A stretch of DNA of 45,204 nucleotides, from assembly GCA_002897855.1 (NCBI GenBank), contig BDTO01000053.1, positions 1 through 45,204 on the forward strand. Direction: 5' to 3'. This document shows positions 32,366-40,809 of this stretch, one piece after another. This DNA comes from a bacterium BMS3Bbin05 (lineage in GTDB: Bacteria; Nitrospirota; Thermodesulfovibrionia; Thermodesulfovibrionales; BMS3Bbin05). The position numbers and the translations under genes are program-made. Within the stretch, counting starts at the first letter, position 1; the number at the start of each line of letters is the position of its first letter. Below the pieces are notes generated by a model. The model saw nothing but the letters and a program-made list of their open reading frames with translations, did no database searches and had not been told where the DNA came from.

Positions 32366-32443
32366 TTAATGAGATTTTTTTGATTAATCGGGTCTATTTA
32401 TAACTAATCCCGTGTATTCCAATATATTCTCATATTTCCAGGG

Positions 32444-32471
32444 TTGATTTCGGACAGCGTAATATTATAAA
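32444..32471 (+). promoter_or_regulatory. hsp20 promoter
   Basis: TTGATT (32444-32449), 16-bp spacer, TATAAA (32466-32471). The expected transcription start falls at the left edge of the CIRCE operator, which suits repression by HrcA. Confidence 0.6.
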
Positions 32472-32477
32472 TAATTA

Positions 32478-32504
32478 TTAGCACTCTCACCTGGTGAGTG
32501 CTAA
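32478..32504. promoter_or_regulatory. CIRCE operator (HrcA site)
   Basis: TTAGCACTC-N9-GAGTGCTAA, a perfect match to the CIRCE consensus. HrcA binds it and represses heat-shock genes until stress. Usually found before groESL or dnaK; here it controls a small heat-shock protein. Confidence 0.95.
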
Positions 32505-32569
32505 TAATGGAATCGCTCAAATCTTCAAAAAAGGTTTGAGCGAGAGCCCGGAACAAGGAGGTGAATTGC

Positions 32570-33064
32570 ATGACATTGAAAGAATTGATGCCGTTCGGCA
32601 AAAAGGATGTTCCTGTCAGGAGAAACGGAGAGAGTCCCTTTACGCGGTTACAGCGGGAAATGGATGAGTTCTTTGAGAGCTTCGCCCGCGGTTTTGACAT
32701 GGAACCATTTTTCGGCCGTCGTTCCGGCAGTTTCAGTCCGAACGTGGATGTGACAGAAAACGATAAGGAAATTAAGATATCAGCCGAGCTCCCCGGTATG
32801 GATGATAAGGACATCGACGTGACCCTCGACGGCGACTCGCTGACCATCAAGGGAGAGAAAAAGGATGAGAAAGAGGAGAAGGGAAGAGATTATTACCGGA
32901 TGGAGCGTTCTTACGGCTCTTTCAGCCGGACCATCCCCATCCCTGTGGAAGTAGAAACAGAGAAGGCCAGGGCTTCGTTTAAAAAGGGTCTATTGACTGT
33001 CACTATTCCAAAGACAGCCAGGGCGATCGAGAGCAAAAGGAAGATTCAAATCAACGCAGAATAA
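32570..33064 (+). CDS. Small heat shock protein, Hsp20/alpha-crystallin family
   Basis: A 164-residue protein with the alpha-crystallin domain in the C-terminal two thirds: PNVDVTENDKEIKISAELPG, DVTLDGDSLTIKGEK, RMERSYGSFSRTIPIP, the A-x-x-x-G-L motif ARASFKKGLLTVTIPK, and an I-x-I-type tail (IQI). The acidic/basic N-terminal arm holds a Phe-rich stretch. It prevents aggregation of unfolded proteins without ATP. I prefer ATG 32570 over GTG 32561 because AAGGAGGTGA ends 5 nt before it. CIRCE upstream implies heat induction through HrcA. Confidence 0.94.
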   Translation: MTLKELMPFGKKDVPVRRNGESPFTRLQREMDEFFESFARGFDMEPFFGRRSGSFSPNVDVTENDKEIKISAELPGMDDKDIDVTLDGDSLTIKGEKKDEKEEKGRDYYRMERSYGSFSRTIPIPVEVETEKARASFKKGLLTVTIPKTARAIESKRKIQINAE

Positions 33065-33067
33065 TTT

Positions 33068-33109
33068 CAGTGCCCGCCCCGGGCAGGCCGCGTCCGGGGA
33101 CGTGCACTG
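33068..33109. repeat. Long imperfect hairpin after hsp20
   Basis: CAGTGC / GCACTG outer arms (33068-33073, 33104-33109) and CCCCGG / CCGGGG inner arms (33077-33082, 33094-33099), separated by a CG/CG pair, one mismatch and a bulged A; 11-nt loop. No T-run follows. It lies 3 nt past the hsp20 stop, exactly where the debranching-enzyme homology begins. Confidence 0.7.
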
Positions 33110-33121
33110 TCCGATATCAAT

Positions 33122-34459
33122 ATGATGCTGACAGAAACTGTTAACGGCACCTATCCCTACGGAGGGATTCCATGGTACTGCGCGCCCTTTGGCCGGGATG
33201 GTCTCATCACCGCACTGGAAACGCTTTGGCTCAATCCGTCCATTGCCAGGGGAGTACTCCGGTTTCTCGCCGCATACCAGGCTCATGAACACGACCCCGC
33301 AACGGCGGCTGAACCCGGCAAGATCCTCCATGAAACAAGGGATGGAGAAATGGCCGGTCTGGGCGAAATCCCCTTCGGCCTCTATTACGGGAGCGTGGAC
33401 TCCACTCCTCTGTTCGTCATGCTTGCAGGCGCATACTGGCGGAGAACAGGCGATACATCGTTTATCCGGCGGCTCTGGAAGAACATCAGCCTTGCAGTCA
33501 AGTGGATGGAGAAATACGGTGATGTCGACTGCGACGGTTTTCTCGAGTACATCCCGCACGAAAGCGGATTGATAAACCAGGGATGGAAGGACTCCTTCGA
33601 CTCTATCTTCCACCGCAACGGTACAATGGCAAAAGGCCCCATAGCGCTCTGTGAGGTGCAGGGGTACCAGTATGCGGCACTGAGAGAAGCGGCGCTCATG
33701 GCAAAGGTCCTTGGCAGAAACGGGGAATCTGAACATCTGTCACGCCGCGCTGATATCCTGAAGAAAGGCTTCAACGAAACCTTCTGGGATGCCGACCTTG
33801 GGACCTATGTGCTCGCCCTGGACGGGAAAAAGAATCCCTGCAGGGTTGTATCATCAAATGCAGGGCATGCCCTCCTGACCGGCATCGCAGACAATGACAA
33901 GGCCGCCATCGTTGCCGAAACCCTGACATCCGACGCAATGTTTTCCGGATGGGGTATTCGCACCATCGGATCTGATGAGTTACTCTATAATCCCATGTCA
34001 TATCATAACGGGTCTGTGTGGCCCCATGACAACGCCCTCATCGCGGCCGGACTTGCGGCATATGGCCTGCGGGAGCAGTTTCGGAAGGTGTTTTCGGGCA
34101 TCTTCGACGCATCCCTCTTTATGGAATTCCAACGGTTGCCGGAACTCTTCTGTGGTTTCCATCGCAGAAAGGGAGCCTCCCCAACCCTCTTCCCCACTGC
34201 CTGCGTGCCACAGACATGGGCGGCAGGGGCAATTCCATTACTACTCCAGGCCTCCCTGGGTCTCCGTTTTGAGGCCGACAGAAACACGGTCATCTTTCAT
34301 CAACCCATGCTGCCGGAATTTCTCAGCCATGTCTCGTTGAAAAACCTCGTCGTGTCAGGTAAAAAGCGGTTAGACCTGACTTTCCACCGCTACGGTGACG
34401 ACGTTACCATCGAGATTCATAAAAAAGACACCGATGTCCAGGTCCTCGTCATGAAATAG
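33122..34459 (+). CDS. Glycogen debranching enzyme-like protein, 5'-truncated
   Basis: A 445-residue protein covering the catalytic (alpha/alpha)6 barrel of amylo-alpha-1,6-glucosidase-type enzymes: [81 protein letters not shown] and LPELFCGF. Full-length relatives have an extra N-terminal domain of about 250 residues. Homology seems to begin just before the ATG, in the in-frame stretch RALSDIN (33101-33121); further upstream the frame reads hairpin sequence and then a stop (33062-33064). There is no ribosome site. So the gene looks cut by a rearrangement; it may be expressed from the hsp20 promoter or be dead. Confidence 0.75.
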   Translation: MMLTETVNGTYPYGGIPWYCAPFGRDGLITALETLWLNPSIARGVLRFLAAYQAHEHDPATAAEPGKILHETRDGEMAGLGEIPFGLYYGSVDSTPLFVMLAGAYWRRTGDTSFIRRLWKNISLAVKWMEKYGDVDCDGFLEYIPHESGLINQGWKDSFDSIFHRNGTMAKGPIALCEVQGYQYAALREAALMAKVLGRNGESEHLSRRADILKKGFNETFWDADLGTYVLALDGKKNPCRVVSSNAGHALLTGIADNDKAAIVAETLTSDAMFSGWGIRTIGSDELLYNPMSYHNGSVWPHDNALIAAGLAAYGLREQFRKVFSGIFDASLFMEFQRLPELFCGFHRRKGASPTLFPTACVPQTWAAGAIPLLLQASLGLRFEADRNTVIFHQPMLPEFLSHVSLKNLVVSGKKRLDLTFHRYGDDVTIEIHKKDTDVQVLVMK

Positions 34460-34558
34460 TTGAAAAGCACTCATCCCGGACGATTCATAAGCTATTGATG
34501 CGAACGGCGGATGTGGTAAAAATCCGAGTGTCCGGCATATCCGAAGAACCGTGAACTT

Positions 34559-36109
34559 TTATTCGGATACGTGCGCCTGTCGAGAGACCCAGCGGATAAT
34601 TGCCTGAACCATTTCATCTACAGTCGCCTTTTCAGGCATAATGTGAACCTCGAGGCCCTTCTCCTCGACTGCCTTTCCGGTAACATCCCCTATAACGGCA
34701 ATGGCAACGTCCCTGAGATAATCCAGCGCCTCTCCACCCATTATATCGCAGAAATTATGAAACGTCGCAGCAGACGTGAAGGTAGCGATAGTAATCTTCC
34801 TCTCTTTAAAAAAACGCATGGTACGTTTGCCATGAACACCCGGTTTTACCGCCCTGTACAAAGAAGGGGTATCGATGTGCACCCCTGACTCCCTCATCTT
34901 TTCGGGGAAGACCTCCCGCGCTTTTTCTGCACGGGGAAGAAGGATGCGGATATCTTTAAGCCCTTGCCTGCGTTCGCTGTAATAATCCGAGAAAGACTTG
35001 ACAAGCCCCTCAGCGCGGAAAGATTCAGGTATCATATCAACACGTATCCCATACTTCAACACAGCTTCAGCTGTCTTTTCACCGACTGCACAGATTTTTA
35101 TTCCCTTCAGATCACGAATATCCCGCTCCAGCTTAATCAGCCTGTCGAAGAAATACCCGACACCATTTGCGCTCGTAAGCACAATCCAGTCATAGGTTTC
35201 GACCTCCTGAATGCATTTATCCACAAATGAACTGTCTTTAACAGGGACAACCCTGATCGTCGGGAATTGCATAACCTCAGCACCAAGTTCCTCCAGGCGT
35301 TCAAATCCCCCGGAATGCTCCCGTGTAACAAGAACCCTCTGGCCGAACAACGGCTTCTTCTCATACCACTTCAATTTGTCCCTGAGTCTTACTACCTCGC
35401 CTACAACCATCACGGCGGGCGGCCTGATATGGCGGCTCTCGACCAGTTCAGCTATGTTCTCAAGTGTACCGGTTAATGTAACCTGCTCCGGTCTCGTTCC
35501 CCATCGTATTACTGCAACCGGTGTATCCTTCGGCCTGCCGTTCCTGATAAGCTTTTCGGCAACCTCATTTATATTTTTTACAGCCATAAGAAAAACGAGC
35601 GTCCCGACACCGGTTGCAAGCTTGCTCCAGTCGACAGCGCTGCCTGTCTTTGTAGTATCTTCATAACCCGGGATGACCGCAAAAGTTGATGAATACTTCC
35701 TGTGAGTAAGGGGAATGCCCGCATATGCGGGAGCCGCTATTGCCGAGCTGATACCCGGTATCACCTCAAAGGGGATACCTTCGGCCTCGATTACTTCAGC
35801 CTCTTCACCCCCGCGTCCGAAAACAAAGGGGTCGCCGCCCTTCAATCTGCATACAATCCTGCCTGCCCCGGCCTTCTCGACAATCACATCATTAATTTCA
35901 TCCTGGGTCATCGTATGGTGCCCGCCACGCTTTCCGGCATAAATAAATTCCGCATCATGATTGATATAATTCAGCACCTGTGCATTCAGGTGAAAATCAT
36001 AAATAACGACATCAGCCTTCTTCAGACATTTCAGGCCCTTCACCGTAAGAAGTCCGATGTCACCCGGCCCTGCACCGATAAGATATACTTTACCTTTATT
36101 TTTTCCCAT
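34559..36109 (-). CDS. Fused uroporphyrinogen-III C-methyltransferase / uroporphyrinogen-III synthase
   Basis: A 516-residue fusion. Residues 1-245 are CobA/SUMT: VYLIGAGPGDIGLLTVKGL, YAGKRGGHH, RLKGGDPFVFGRGGEEAE, VIPGISSAIAAPAYAGIPLTHR and PVAVIRWGT. Residues about 258-510 are HemD (RVLVTREHSGGFERLEELGA, VLTSANGVGYFFDRL, TFTSAATFHNFCD). HemD closes and rearranges hydroxymethylbilane to uroporphyrinogen III; CobA methylates it twice with SAM to precorrin-2 (siroheme, cobalamin or heme d1 branch). The fusion is common in anaerobes and Gram-positives. It is last in the mobB-ccsA-hemA-hemC operon, 54 nt after hemC. Confidence 0.94.
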   Translation of the reverse strand: MGKNKGKVYLIGAGPGDIGLLTVKGLKCLKKADVVIYDFHLNAQVLNYINHDAEFIYAGKRGGHHTMTQDEINDVIVEKAGAGRIVCRLKGGDPFVFGRGGEEAEVIEAEGIPFEVIPGISSAIAAPAYAGIPLTHRKYSSTFAVIPGYEDTTKTGSAVDWSKLATGVGTLVFLMAVKNINEVAEKLIRNGRPKDTPVAVIRWGTRPEQVTLTGTLENIAELVESRHIRPPAVMVVGEVVRLRDKLKWYEKKPLFGQRVLVTREHSGGFERLEELGAEVMQFPTIRVVPVKDSSFVDKCIQEVETYDWIVLTSANGVGYFFDRLIKLERDIRDLKGIKICAVGEKTAEAVLKYGIRVDMIPESFRAEGLVKSFSDYYSERRQGLKDIRILLPRAEKAREVFPEKMRESGVHIDTPSLYRAVKPGVHGKRTMRFFKERKITIATFTSAATFHNFCDIMGGEALDYLRDVAIAVIGDVTGKAVEEKGLEVHIMPEKATVDEMVQAIIRWVSRQAHVSE

Positions 36110-36163
36110 TGATTATCAGAAATTATTTAGAATTTCGATATCAGGGCCTGGAATATATTTCCA

Positions 36164-37141
36164 TCAGCCCTGGTTATATACTTCATCAAGGATTTCCTTT
36201 GCACCGCGTGAAAGCAGGTCTTCAGCAAGAGATATTCCCAGCTGCCCGCAGTCTTGTTTGGGCCCATCGATGTGACCCCTGATAATCCTTGACCCTTCTA
36301 CATCACCCACAAGACCATCCATGACAATGCTTCCGTTAACCAGTCGGGCGTGGGCGGCAATCGGCACCTGGCAGCCACCCTCAAGCCTTCTCAAAAAGGC
36401 CCTTTCCGTTCTCACGCAAATCTCCGTATCCGGGTGATTCAAAGAGCATATCATCTCATGAACGAACCTGTCACCGATACGGCACTCGATACCTATAGCT
36501 CCCTGGCCGATCGCAGGAAGACTCACTTCAGGCGCAATTATTTCTGTTATCCTGTCGGCCATCCCAAGCCTCTTTACACCAGCCGCTGCAAGTATTACTG
36601 CATCAAACTGCCCTTCATCGAGCTTGCGAATTCTTGTGCCGACATTGCCTCTCAACTGCTTGATCTCCAGGTCCGGGCGTATATTCAAAATCTGGCACGA
36701 CCTCCGCAGGCTGCTGGTGCCGACTGCCGCACCATTCGGCAGGTCATTAAAATTCCGTATCTTAAATGCGCCTTTTCCTTCCAACCCACGACTTTCGACT
36801 TCCGACTTTCGACTTAAAAAAGCGTCTCTCGGGTCTTCCCGCCTGCAGATCACGGCAAGATGTAATCCCTCCGGGAACTCAGTCGGTACATCCTTCATGC
36901 TGTGCACCGCAATGTCAATGTCCCGCAGCAGCATCGCCTCTTCAATTTCCTTAACAAAAAGCCCTTTTCCCCCGACCTTTGCAAGGGGAACATCGAGTAT
37001 CCTGTCGCCGGTGGTCTTGATCTTCTTCAGCTCTATTTCAAGACCGGAATGGATACTCTCAAGCTCCGATTTTACCCACTCCGCCTGCCAGAGCGCCAGT
37101 TTGCTTCCACGTGTTCCGATTACTATCTTCCTCTTACCCAT
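36164..37141 (-). CDS. hemC: Hydroxymethylbilane synthase
   Basis: A 325-residue porphobilinogen deaminase: [64 protein letters not shown] and, near the end, [19 protein letters not shown] whose Cys holds the dipyrromethane cofactor. It polymerises four porphobilinogens. Between LSR and [12 protein letters not shown] there are about 14 extra residues encoded by a heptamer repeat (36789-36815); all conserved motifs remain. I choose ATG 37141, 6 nt after GGAG; the earlier ATG at 37147 directly abuts that site. It overlaps the end of hemA by 8 nt. Confidence 0.94.
   Translation of the reverse strand: MGKRKIVIGTRGSKLALWQAEWVKSELESIHSGLEIELKKIKTTGDRILDVPLAKVGGKGLFVKEIEEAMLLRDIDIAVHSMKDVPTEFPEGLHLAVICRREDPRDAFLSRKSEVESRGLEGKGAFKIRNFNDLPNGAAVGTSSLRRSCQILNIRPDLEIKQLRGNVGTRIRKLDEGQFDAVILAAAGVKRLGMADRITEIIAPEVSLPAIGQGAIGIECRIGDRFVHEMICSLNHPDTEICVRTERAFLRRLEGGCQVPIAAHARLVNGSIVMDGLVGDVEGSRIIRGHIDGPKQDCGQLGISLAEDLLSRGAKEILDEVYNQG
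36789..36815 (-). repeat. GAAGTCG-type heptamer array inside hemC
   Basis: On the minus strand AAGTCGA, AAGTCGG, AAGTCGA and AAGTCG follow one another, nearly four heptamer units in 27 nt. It encodes part of a loop that other HemC proteins lack. Related heptamers occur in queC. Confidence 0.75.
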
Positions 37142-38405
37142 TGTCATCTCCGTTTATCCCGTATAATCTTTTTATCGTTGCAACCAGTATGTCCCTGTCC
37201 TCAACATCTTCCTTTAGCGCTACTGTAGGCGGGTGTATGAGCTTATTGACTATGGCGCTGGCAAGGTATTCTATCGCCTCCCTGTCTTTCTCGCTCATAT
37301 TACCAAGTTTATTCAGAATTCTTTCGAGTTCCCGGTTTTTAATTTCTTCAGCCCTGTTCCTCAGGGCAATAATCGTGGGCACCGTCTCCAGCGATTTCTC
37401 CCATTTCAGAAAGGTCTCCACCTCGTCCTCTATTATCCGGCCGGCCTTTGCCGCCTCCTTCTGCCTTTCGTCAACATTGGTATTAACCACACCCCGAAGG
37501 TCATCAACGGTATAGAGATAGACATTGTCAATTCCGGCGATCCCGGGATCGATATTCCTCGGCACCGTGATATCTATAATAAATACAGGCCTGTTTTTTC
37601 TCCGCTTCATGATATTCTGCATATCCGACCTGAAAAGCACATAATCGGGGGCACCGGTTGAGCATATCACTATATCGGAATGCAGCAGCTCATCCTGAAA
37701 ATCCTCAAACCTGACAGCCCGGCCCGAAAATTCCCTCGCAAGCTCACAGCCGCGTTCATACGTCCTGTTTGCCACAACGATATCAGATACGCCGTTGTTC
37801 ATCAGATAACGTGCCGCCAGTTCCGCCATCTCGCCTGCTCCAAGGAGGATAAATGACTTGCTGGATAATTCCGTAAAGATTTTTCTGGCAAGTTCAACTG
37901 CTGCATAACTTATAGAGACCGCATTCTCGGCTATCTTTGTCTCGGTCCTCACCCTCTTGGCAACGGAAATAGCCTTTTTCATCAGCTTGTTCAGAATTAC
38001 GCCCGTCGTCTTTTTTGAAAGGGCAAACTCGAATGCATCCTTTACCTGGCCGAGAATCTGGGGCTCGCCCACAACCATTGAATCCAGACTTGAGGCCACG
38101 CTGAAGACATGTCTGACGGCAGCAGACCCGTTATATATATAAAGAGAATCCTTCAGGTAATCCCGCCTGATGCCATGAAACTCAGAGATAAAATCCTTGA
38201 TCTCTTCAGTAGCTCCGGCCGGGTCTTTTACCTTCGCATACATCTCAACACGGTTGCAGGTCGAAAGAATAACAGCCTCATTAACAGAGGGAATCGCTCT
38301 GAATCTTTCCAGGCCCTCTTCAAGCTTCGGCCCGTGAAAAGCGAGCTTTTCCCTGACTTCAACTTCAGCAGTCTTATGATTTAACCCTATAACAACAATA
38401 TTCAT
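37134..38405 (-). CDS. hemA: Glutamyl-tRNA reductase
   Basis: A 423-residue enzyme of the C5 pathway: [19 protein letters not shown] at the start, the catalytic Cys in [29 protein letters not shown], the NADPH site [25 protein letters not shown] and a C-terminal dimerisation helix. It reduces glutamyl-tRNA to glutamate-1-semialdehyde, the first step of tetrapyrrole synthesis. The longer frame from 38453 is not used because homology begins at ATG 38405. 51 nt separate it from ccsA. Confidence 0.94.
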   Translation of the reverse strand: MNIVVIGLNHKTAEVEVREKLAFHGPKLEEGLERFRAIPSVNEAVILSTCNRVEMYAKVKDPAGATEEIKDFISEFHGIRRDYLKDSLYIYNGSAAVRHVFSVASSLDSMVVGEPQILGQVKDAFEFALSKKTTGVILNKLMKKAISVAKRVRTETKIAENAVSISYAAVELARKIFTELSSKSFILLGAGEMAELAARYLMNNGVSDIVVANRTYERGCELAREFSGRAVRFEDFQDELLHSDIVICSTGAPDYVLFRSDMQNIMKRRKNRPVFIIDITVPRNIDPGIAGIDNVYLYTVDDLRGVVNTNVDERQKEAAKAGRIIEDEVETFLKWEKSLETVPTIIALRNRAEEIKNRELERILNKLGNMSEKDREAIEYLASAIVNKLIHPPTVALKEDVEDRDILVATIKRLYGINGDDNG

Positions 38406-38456
38406 TACAACTATGTCTCTTCCCGTCTCTAACCGGCCATCATACCCTGACAAAAA

Positions 38457-39275
38457 TCATATAAAAGTATGCAAACCCTTCAGCAGCAAATTCACTCCGA
38501 AAAATGTAAACAGTACCGCACAGAATCCGGCTATCGAGAGAATCGCCGCCCTCTTCCCGCGCCAGCCCGCAGTCAGCCTCACATGAAGTACAAGTGCATA
38601 AATAAACCATGTTATGAGCGACCAGACCTCCTTGGGATCCCATCTCCAGTAACTGCCCCATGCGCTTTCAGCCCAAAGGGCGCCGGTAATGATCGCAAGA
38701 GTAAGCAACGGAAATCCCAGGGAAATGAGCCTGTAATTAATATCGTCGAGCATCTGCAGGCTCGGAAGCCTGTGAAAAAGATCTCCAAGATGCTTTGACT
38801 TTACAAAGTGTTCCTGAACAAGGTACATAAGCCCTACCCCGGCAGCCATGGCAAAGGCCGCATCCCCGAGGAAGGCCAGAGAAATATGAATGCTGAACCA
38901 GGAACTCTGAAGCACCGGGCTCAGTTCCTTTATCGCCCTCGGGAATACAGAAGACGAAAGCATGAGAATAAACACAACCGGCATAATGAACGACCCTAAA
39001 AGCCCGACCCTGTACCTGTATTCGAGATAAAAAAAGAGGAGTATGATACACCATGAAAAAAAGGAGGCAGCCTCGTGCATATTCGTTATCGGAAGATGGC
39101 CGCCGATCGAATACCTTATCGCAATGTTCAGGGAATGCAGGACAAACCCTGCTATGGCAAGATACAGCATTATCTTTGAAGTTATATGACTGCCCTTGAA
39201 GAGCTCTATGACAGCGACGATAGCAGACGCAAAATACATGGTCAGGGCAAGTTCAAAAAAGATGGTAGCCGGCAT
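38457..39275 (-). CDS. Cytochrome c biogenesis protein CcsA/ResC-type (CcmC-like)
   Basis: A 272-residue inner-membrane protein with about eight helices. The tryptophan-rich WWD-type segment for heme handling is GSYWRWDPKEVWSLITWF, with conserved His in SIHISLAFLGDAAFA and LVLHVRL. It acts with a ResB/Ccs1 partner in system II cytochrome c maturation, carrying heme across the membrane. ATG 39275 overlaps the previous stop by 1 nt (TGATG) and is preferred over GTG 39284. This ccsA-hemA order is common in deltaproteobacteria, Nitrospirota and Aquificae. No resB is in the window. Confidence 0.92.
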   Translation of the reverse strand: MPATIFFELALTMYFASAIVAVIELFKGSHITSKIMLYLAIAGFVLHSLNIAIRYSIGGHLPITNMHEAASFFSWCIILLFFYLEYRYRVGLLGSFIMPVVFILMLSSSVFPRAIKELSPVLQSSWFSIHISLAFLGDAAFAMAAGVGLMYLVQEHFVKSKHLGDLFHRLPSLQMLDDINYRLISLGFPLLTLAIITGALWAESAWGSYWRWDPKEVWSLITWFIYALVLHVRLTAGWRGKRAAILSIAGFCAVLFTFFGVNLLLKGLHTFI

Positions 39276-39490
39276 CAGAAACACCCCAGCTCACAGTCCC
39301 TGATCTTTATCTTGAGTTTGTTCGCGGCTGCCCCCACATCCTTAAAAGGGATTCTCAATTCCCCGGCGATCTTCCGTGCAAGGGTACAGCTTATATGGTT
39401 ATCATCCGCCAACTCCCGCAGCCTCTTTTCCAGAACGGCTGTTTTTCCATCTGTTTTATTCAATCCGTCGGCTCCCTGATATCCTGCCAT
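39275..39490 (-). CDS. Small conserved-looking protein, helix-turn-helix-like
   Basis: A 71-residue protein whose C-terminal 45 residues read like a small winged-helix or helix-turn-helix unit (ISCTLARKIAGELRIPFKDV, AANKLKIKIRDCELGCF). A very similar ending, Lys/Ile-rich with Cys-x-Leu-Gly before the C-terminal Phe, is something I associate with small proteins linked to molybdopterin genes, but I cannot name the family. It overlaps mobB by 35 nt and ccsA by 1 nt, so it is part of the same message. Possible metal or DNA binding through its Cys residues is a guess. Confidence 0.7.
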   Translation of the reverse strand: MAGYQGADGLNKTDGKTAVLEKRLRELADDNHISCTLARKIAGELRIPFKDVGAAANKLKIKIRDCELGCF

Positions 39491-39998
39491 TTACATCTTT
39501 CAGCATTTCACTGATCTCAATATCGGAACATTTATTATACATCTTTGCAGGTGTTTTTATGGAGGGCATTTCCTTGTAAAGCACATAATCCGCCTTCCCA
39601 ATCAACGGCTTTGCAGACTCCTTGACTCTCGATATATCATCTCCGAAGACAAAAATCAGTATATCGGGCCTGAGTAATTCTGCAGGGCCGTTCCCTTCAA
39701 CAACAATTACATCAAGCCCTGCAAATCTCTCCATTGCCATCTCCAGCAATTCAGGAAGCTCCCCGCGCGGAGACCGGATCCAGAGGACATACTCCGCACC
39801 CGACCCTTTCATGCGCGCCGTATCCTTGCCTTCCTGAGATATCACTGCATCATCATCCGAAATTGAAGAATACAGGGCCGTTCCTGTGTACTTGACAGCG
39901 CCGCACCGTGCGTTGATACCACCCAGAACAGCCTCGGCCACGGAGGTCTTCCCGCACCCGCTGTGGGCGCCGGTTATGGATATGATAAATGGTCTCAT
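39456..39998 (-). CDS. MobB-like molybdopterin-guanine dinucleotide biosynthesis protein B
   Basis: A 180-residue P-loop GTPase. Walker A is ITGAHSGCGKTS near the start; AVKYTGTALYSS, MKGSGAEYVLWIRSPRGEL and DVIVVEGNGPAELLRPDI follow the MobB plan. MobB binds GTP and helps load guanosine nucleotide onto the molybdenum/tungsten cofactor. It is slightly divergent from classic MobB. It leads the minus-strand cofactor operon, and its function matches the Mo/W transporter at 13.7-16.7 kb. Confidence 0.8.
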   Translation of the reverse strand: MRPFIISITGAHSGCGKTSVAEAVLGGINARCGAVKYTGTALYSSISDDDAVISQEGKDTARMKGSGAEYVLWIRSPRGELPELLEMAMERFAGLDVIVVEGNGPAELLRPDILIFVFGDDISRVKESAKPLIGKADYVLYKEMPSIKTPAKMYNKCSDIEISEMLKDVNGRISGSRRIE

Positions 39999-40134
39999 AA
40001 TGGACGGATATTATATTAGCCGACACCACGCGGATAACACAAATTCTTTACAGAACAATAATCGGAAGGTGGAATTTGCGTGCCATCACAATACACTATT
40101 GGGCGGGATGCCTTGAAAAGGATAAGACACCTGA

Positions 40135-40809
40135 TCAGTATGAATACATTATTGACGCACTCGATCGCTCTCTGGCGTTTGTTGTCCTCTGTGCCTGAAT
40201 CTCTACGCGGTACATATATGGACTATGGGGCGGATTGATAATACCGGTTGTTGCGGCAACTACTCCATTACCGCCCAGAGTCCCACCCGTCACTATGGCG
40301 CTCAGAGCAGAATTCCCCTCTACGGTGTCCACAATCTTTCCAAAAACATCGAAGGTATTGGGGTTAACCCCAAGGGTATATTGAAAATCGGGGTTTACGG
40401 TCGGGTCCATATCCACCTGAAGGCCTGGTGCGGTATTTTCATCACATGTATATGTCCCGGATGTAGGCCATAAAGACGTTCCTTCACACAGCTTGTCACA
40501 CCTGCAGGATTCCAAATTTGTCATGAGATCAATATTATCAGTAGAATCCAGCGGATCACCGCAATCGCATCCGGCCGATTTCCCCGCCCCCAATATATTC
40601 AGGAGTCCCCTGTCTTCGAGATACTGCTTGGCGGTTTCAAGACCGGCGCTGCTGGCCTCATCAGCTGTCCTGAAAATCCTGTGGGCAGACGAAAGCCGGG
40701 TACCCTGCGTTACCATATAAAGCAGGGATGAAACAATGGCCAGGGCCATAGCCGCAACCACCAGGACCATAACGAGTGCGATTCCTTCCTGATTCTTTGA
40801 ATATTTCAT
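40135..40809 (-). CDS. Type IV pilus minor pilin, PilX-like
   Basis: A 224-residue protein with an N-terminal pilin-type helix (EGIALVMVLVVAAMALAIVS), lacking the usual Phe-Thr after Gly as in PilX. A Cys-rich stretch (CDCG, CRCDKLC, CDEN) follows at about 75-120, suggesting disulfides outside the cell. The end resembles PilX/PilA beta regions. ATG 40809 overlaps the pilW stop (ATGA). It is the last gene of the minor pilin operon; about 135 nt without a gene follow before mobB. Minor pilins prime pilus assembly together with PilY1. Confidence 0.85.
   Translation of the reverse strand: MKYSKNQEGIALVMVLVVAAMALAIVSSLLYMVTQGTRLSSAHRIFRTADEASSAGLETAKQYLEDRGLLNILGAGKSAGCDCGDPLDSTDNIDLMTNLESCRCDKLCEGTSLWPTSGTYTCDENTAPGLQVDMDPTVNPDFQYTLGVNPNTFDVFGKIVDTVEGNSALSAIVTGGTLGGNGVVAATTGIINPPHSPYMYRVEIQAQRTTNARERSSASIMYSY

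Larger units (their letters stand above)
32180..32569. other. Regulatory intergenic region upstream of hsp20
   Basis: About 390 nt with no gene. It contains a perfect 18-bp palindrome (32348-32365), a promoter (32444-32471), a CIRCE operator (32478-32504) and a strong ribosome site (AAGGAGGTGA, 32555-32564). The leader is about 90 nt long. Confidence 0.7.

Noticed and set aside
34460-34558. Terminator between the convergent debranching and cobA/hemD genes
   Set aside because: Only weak complementary bases (CCGGAC and GTCCGG, far apart) with no T-run.
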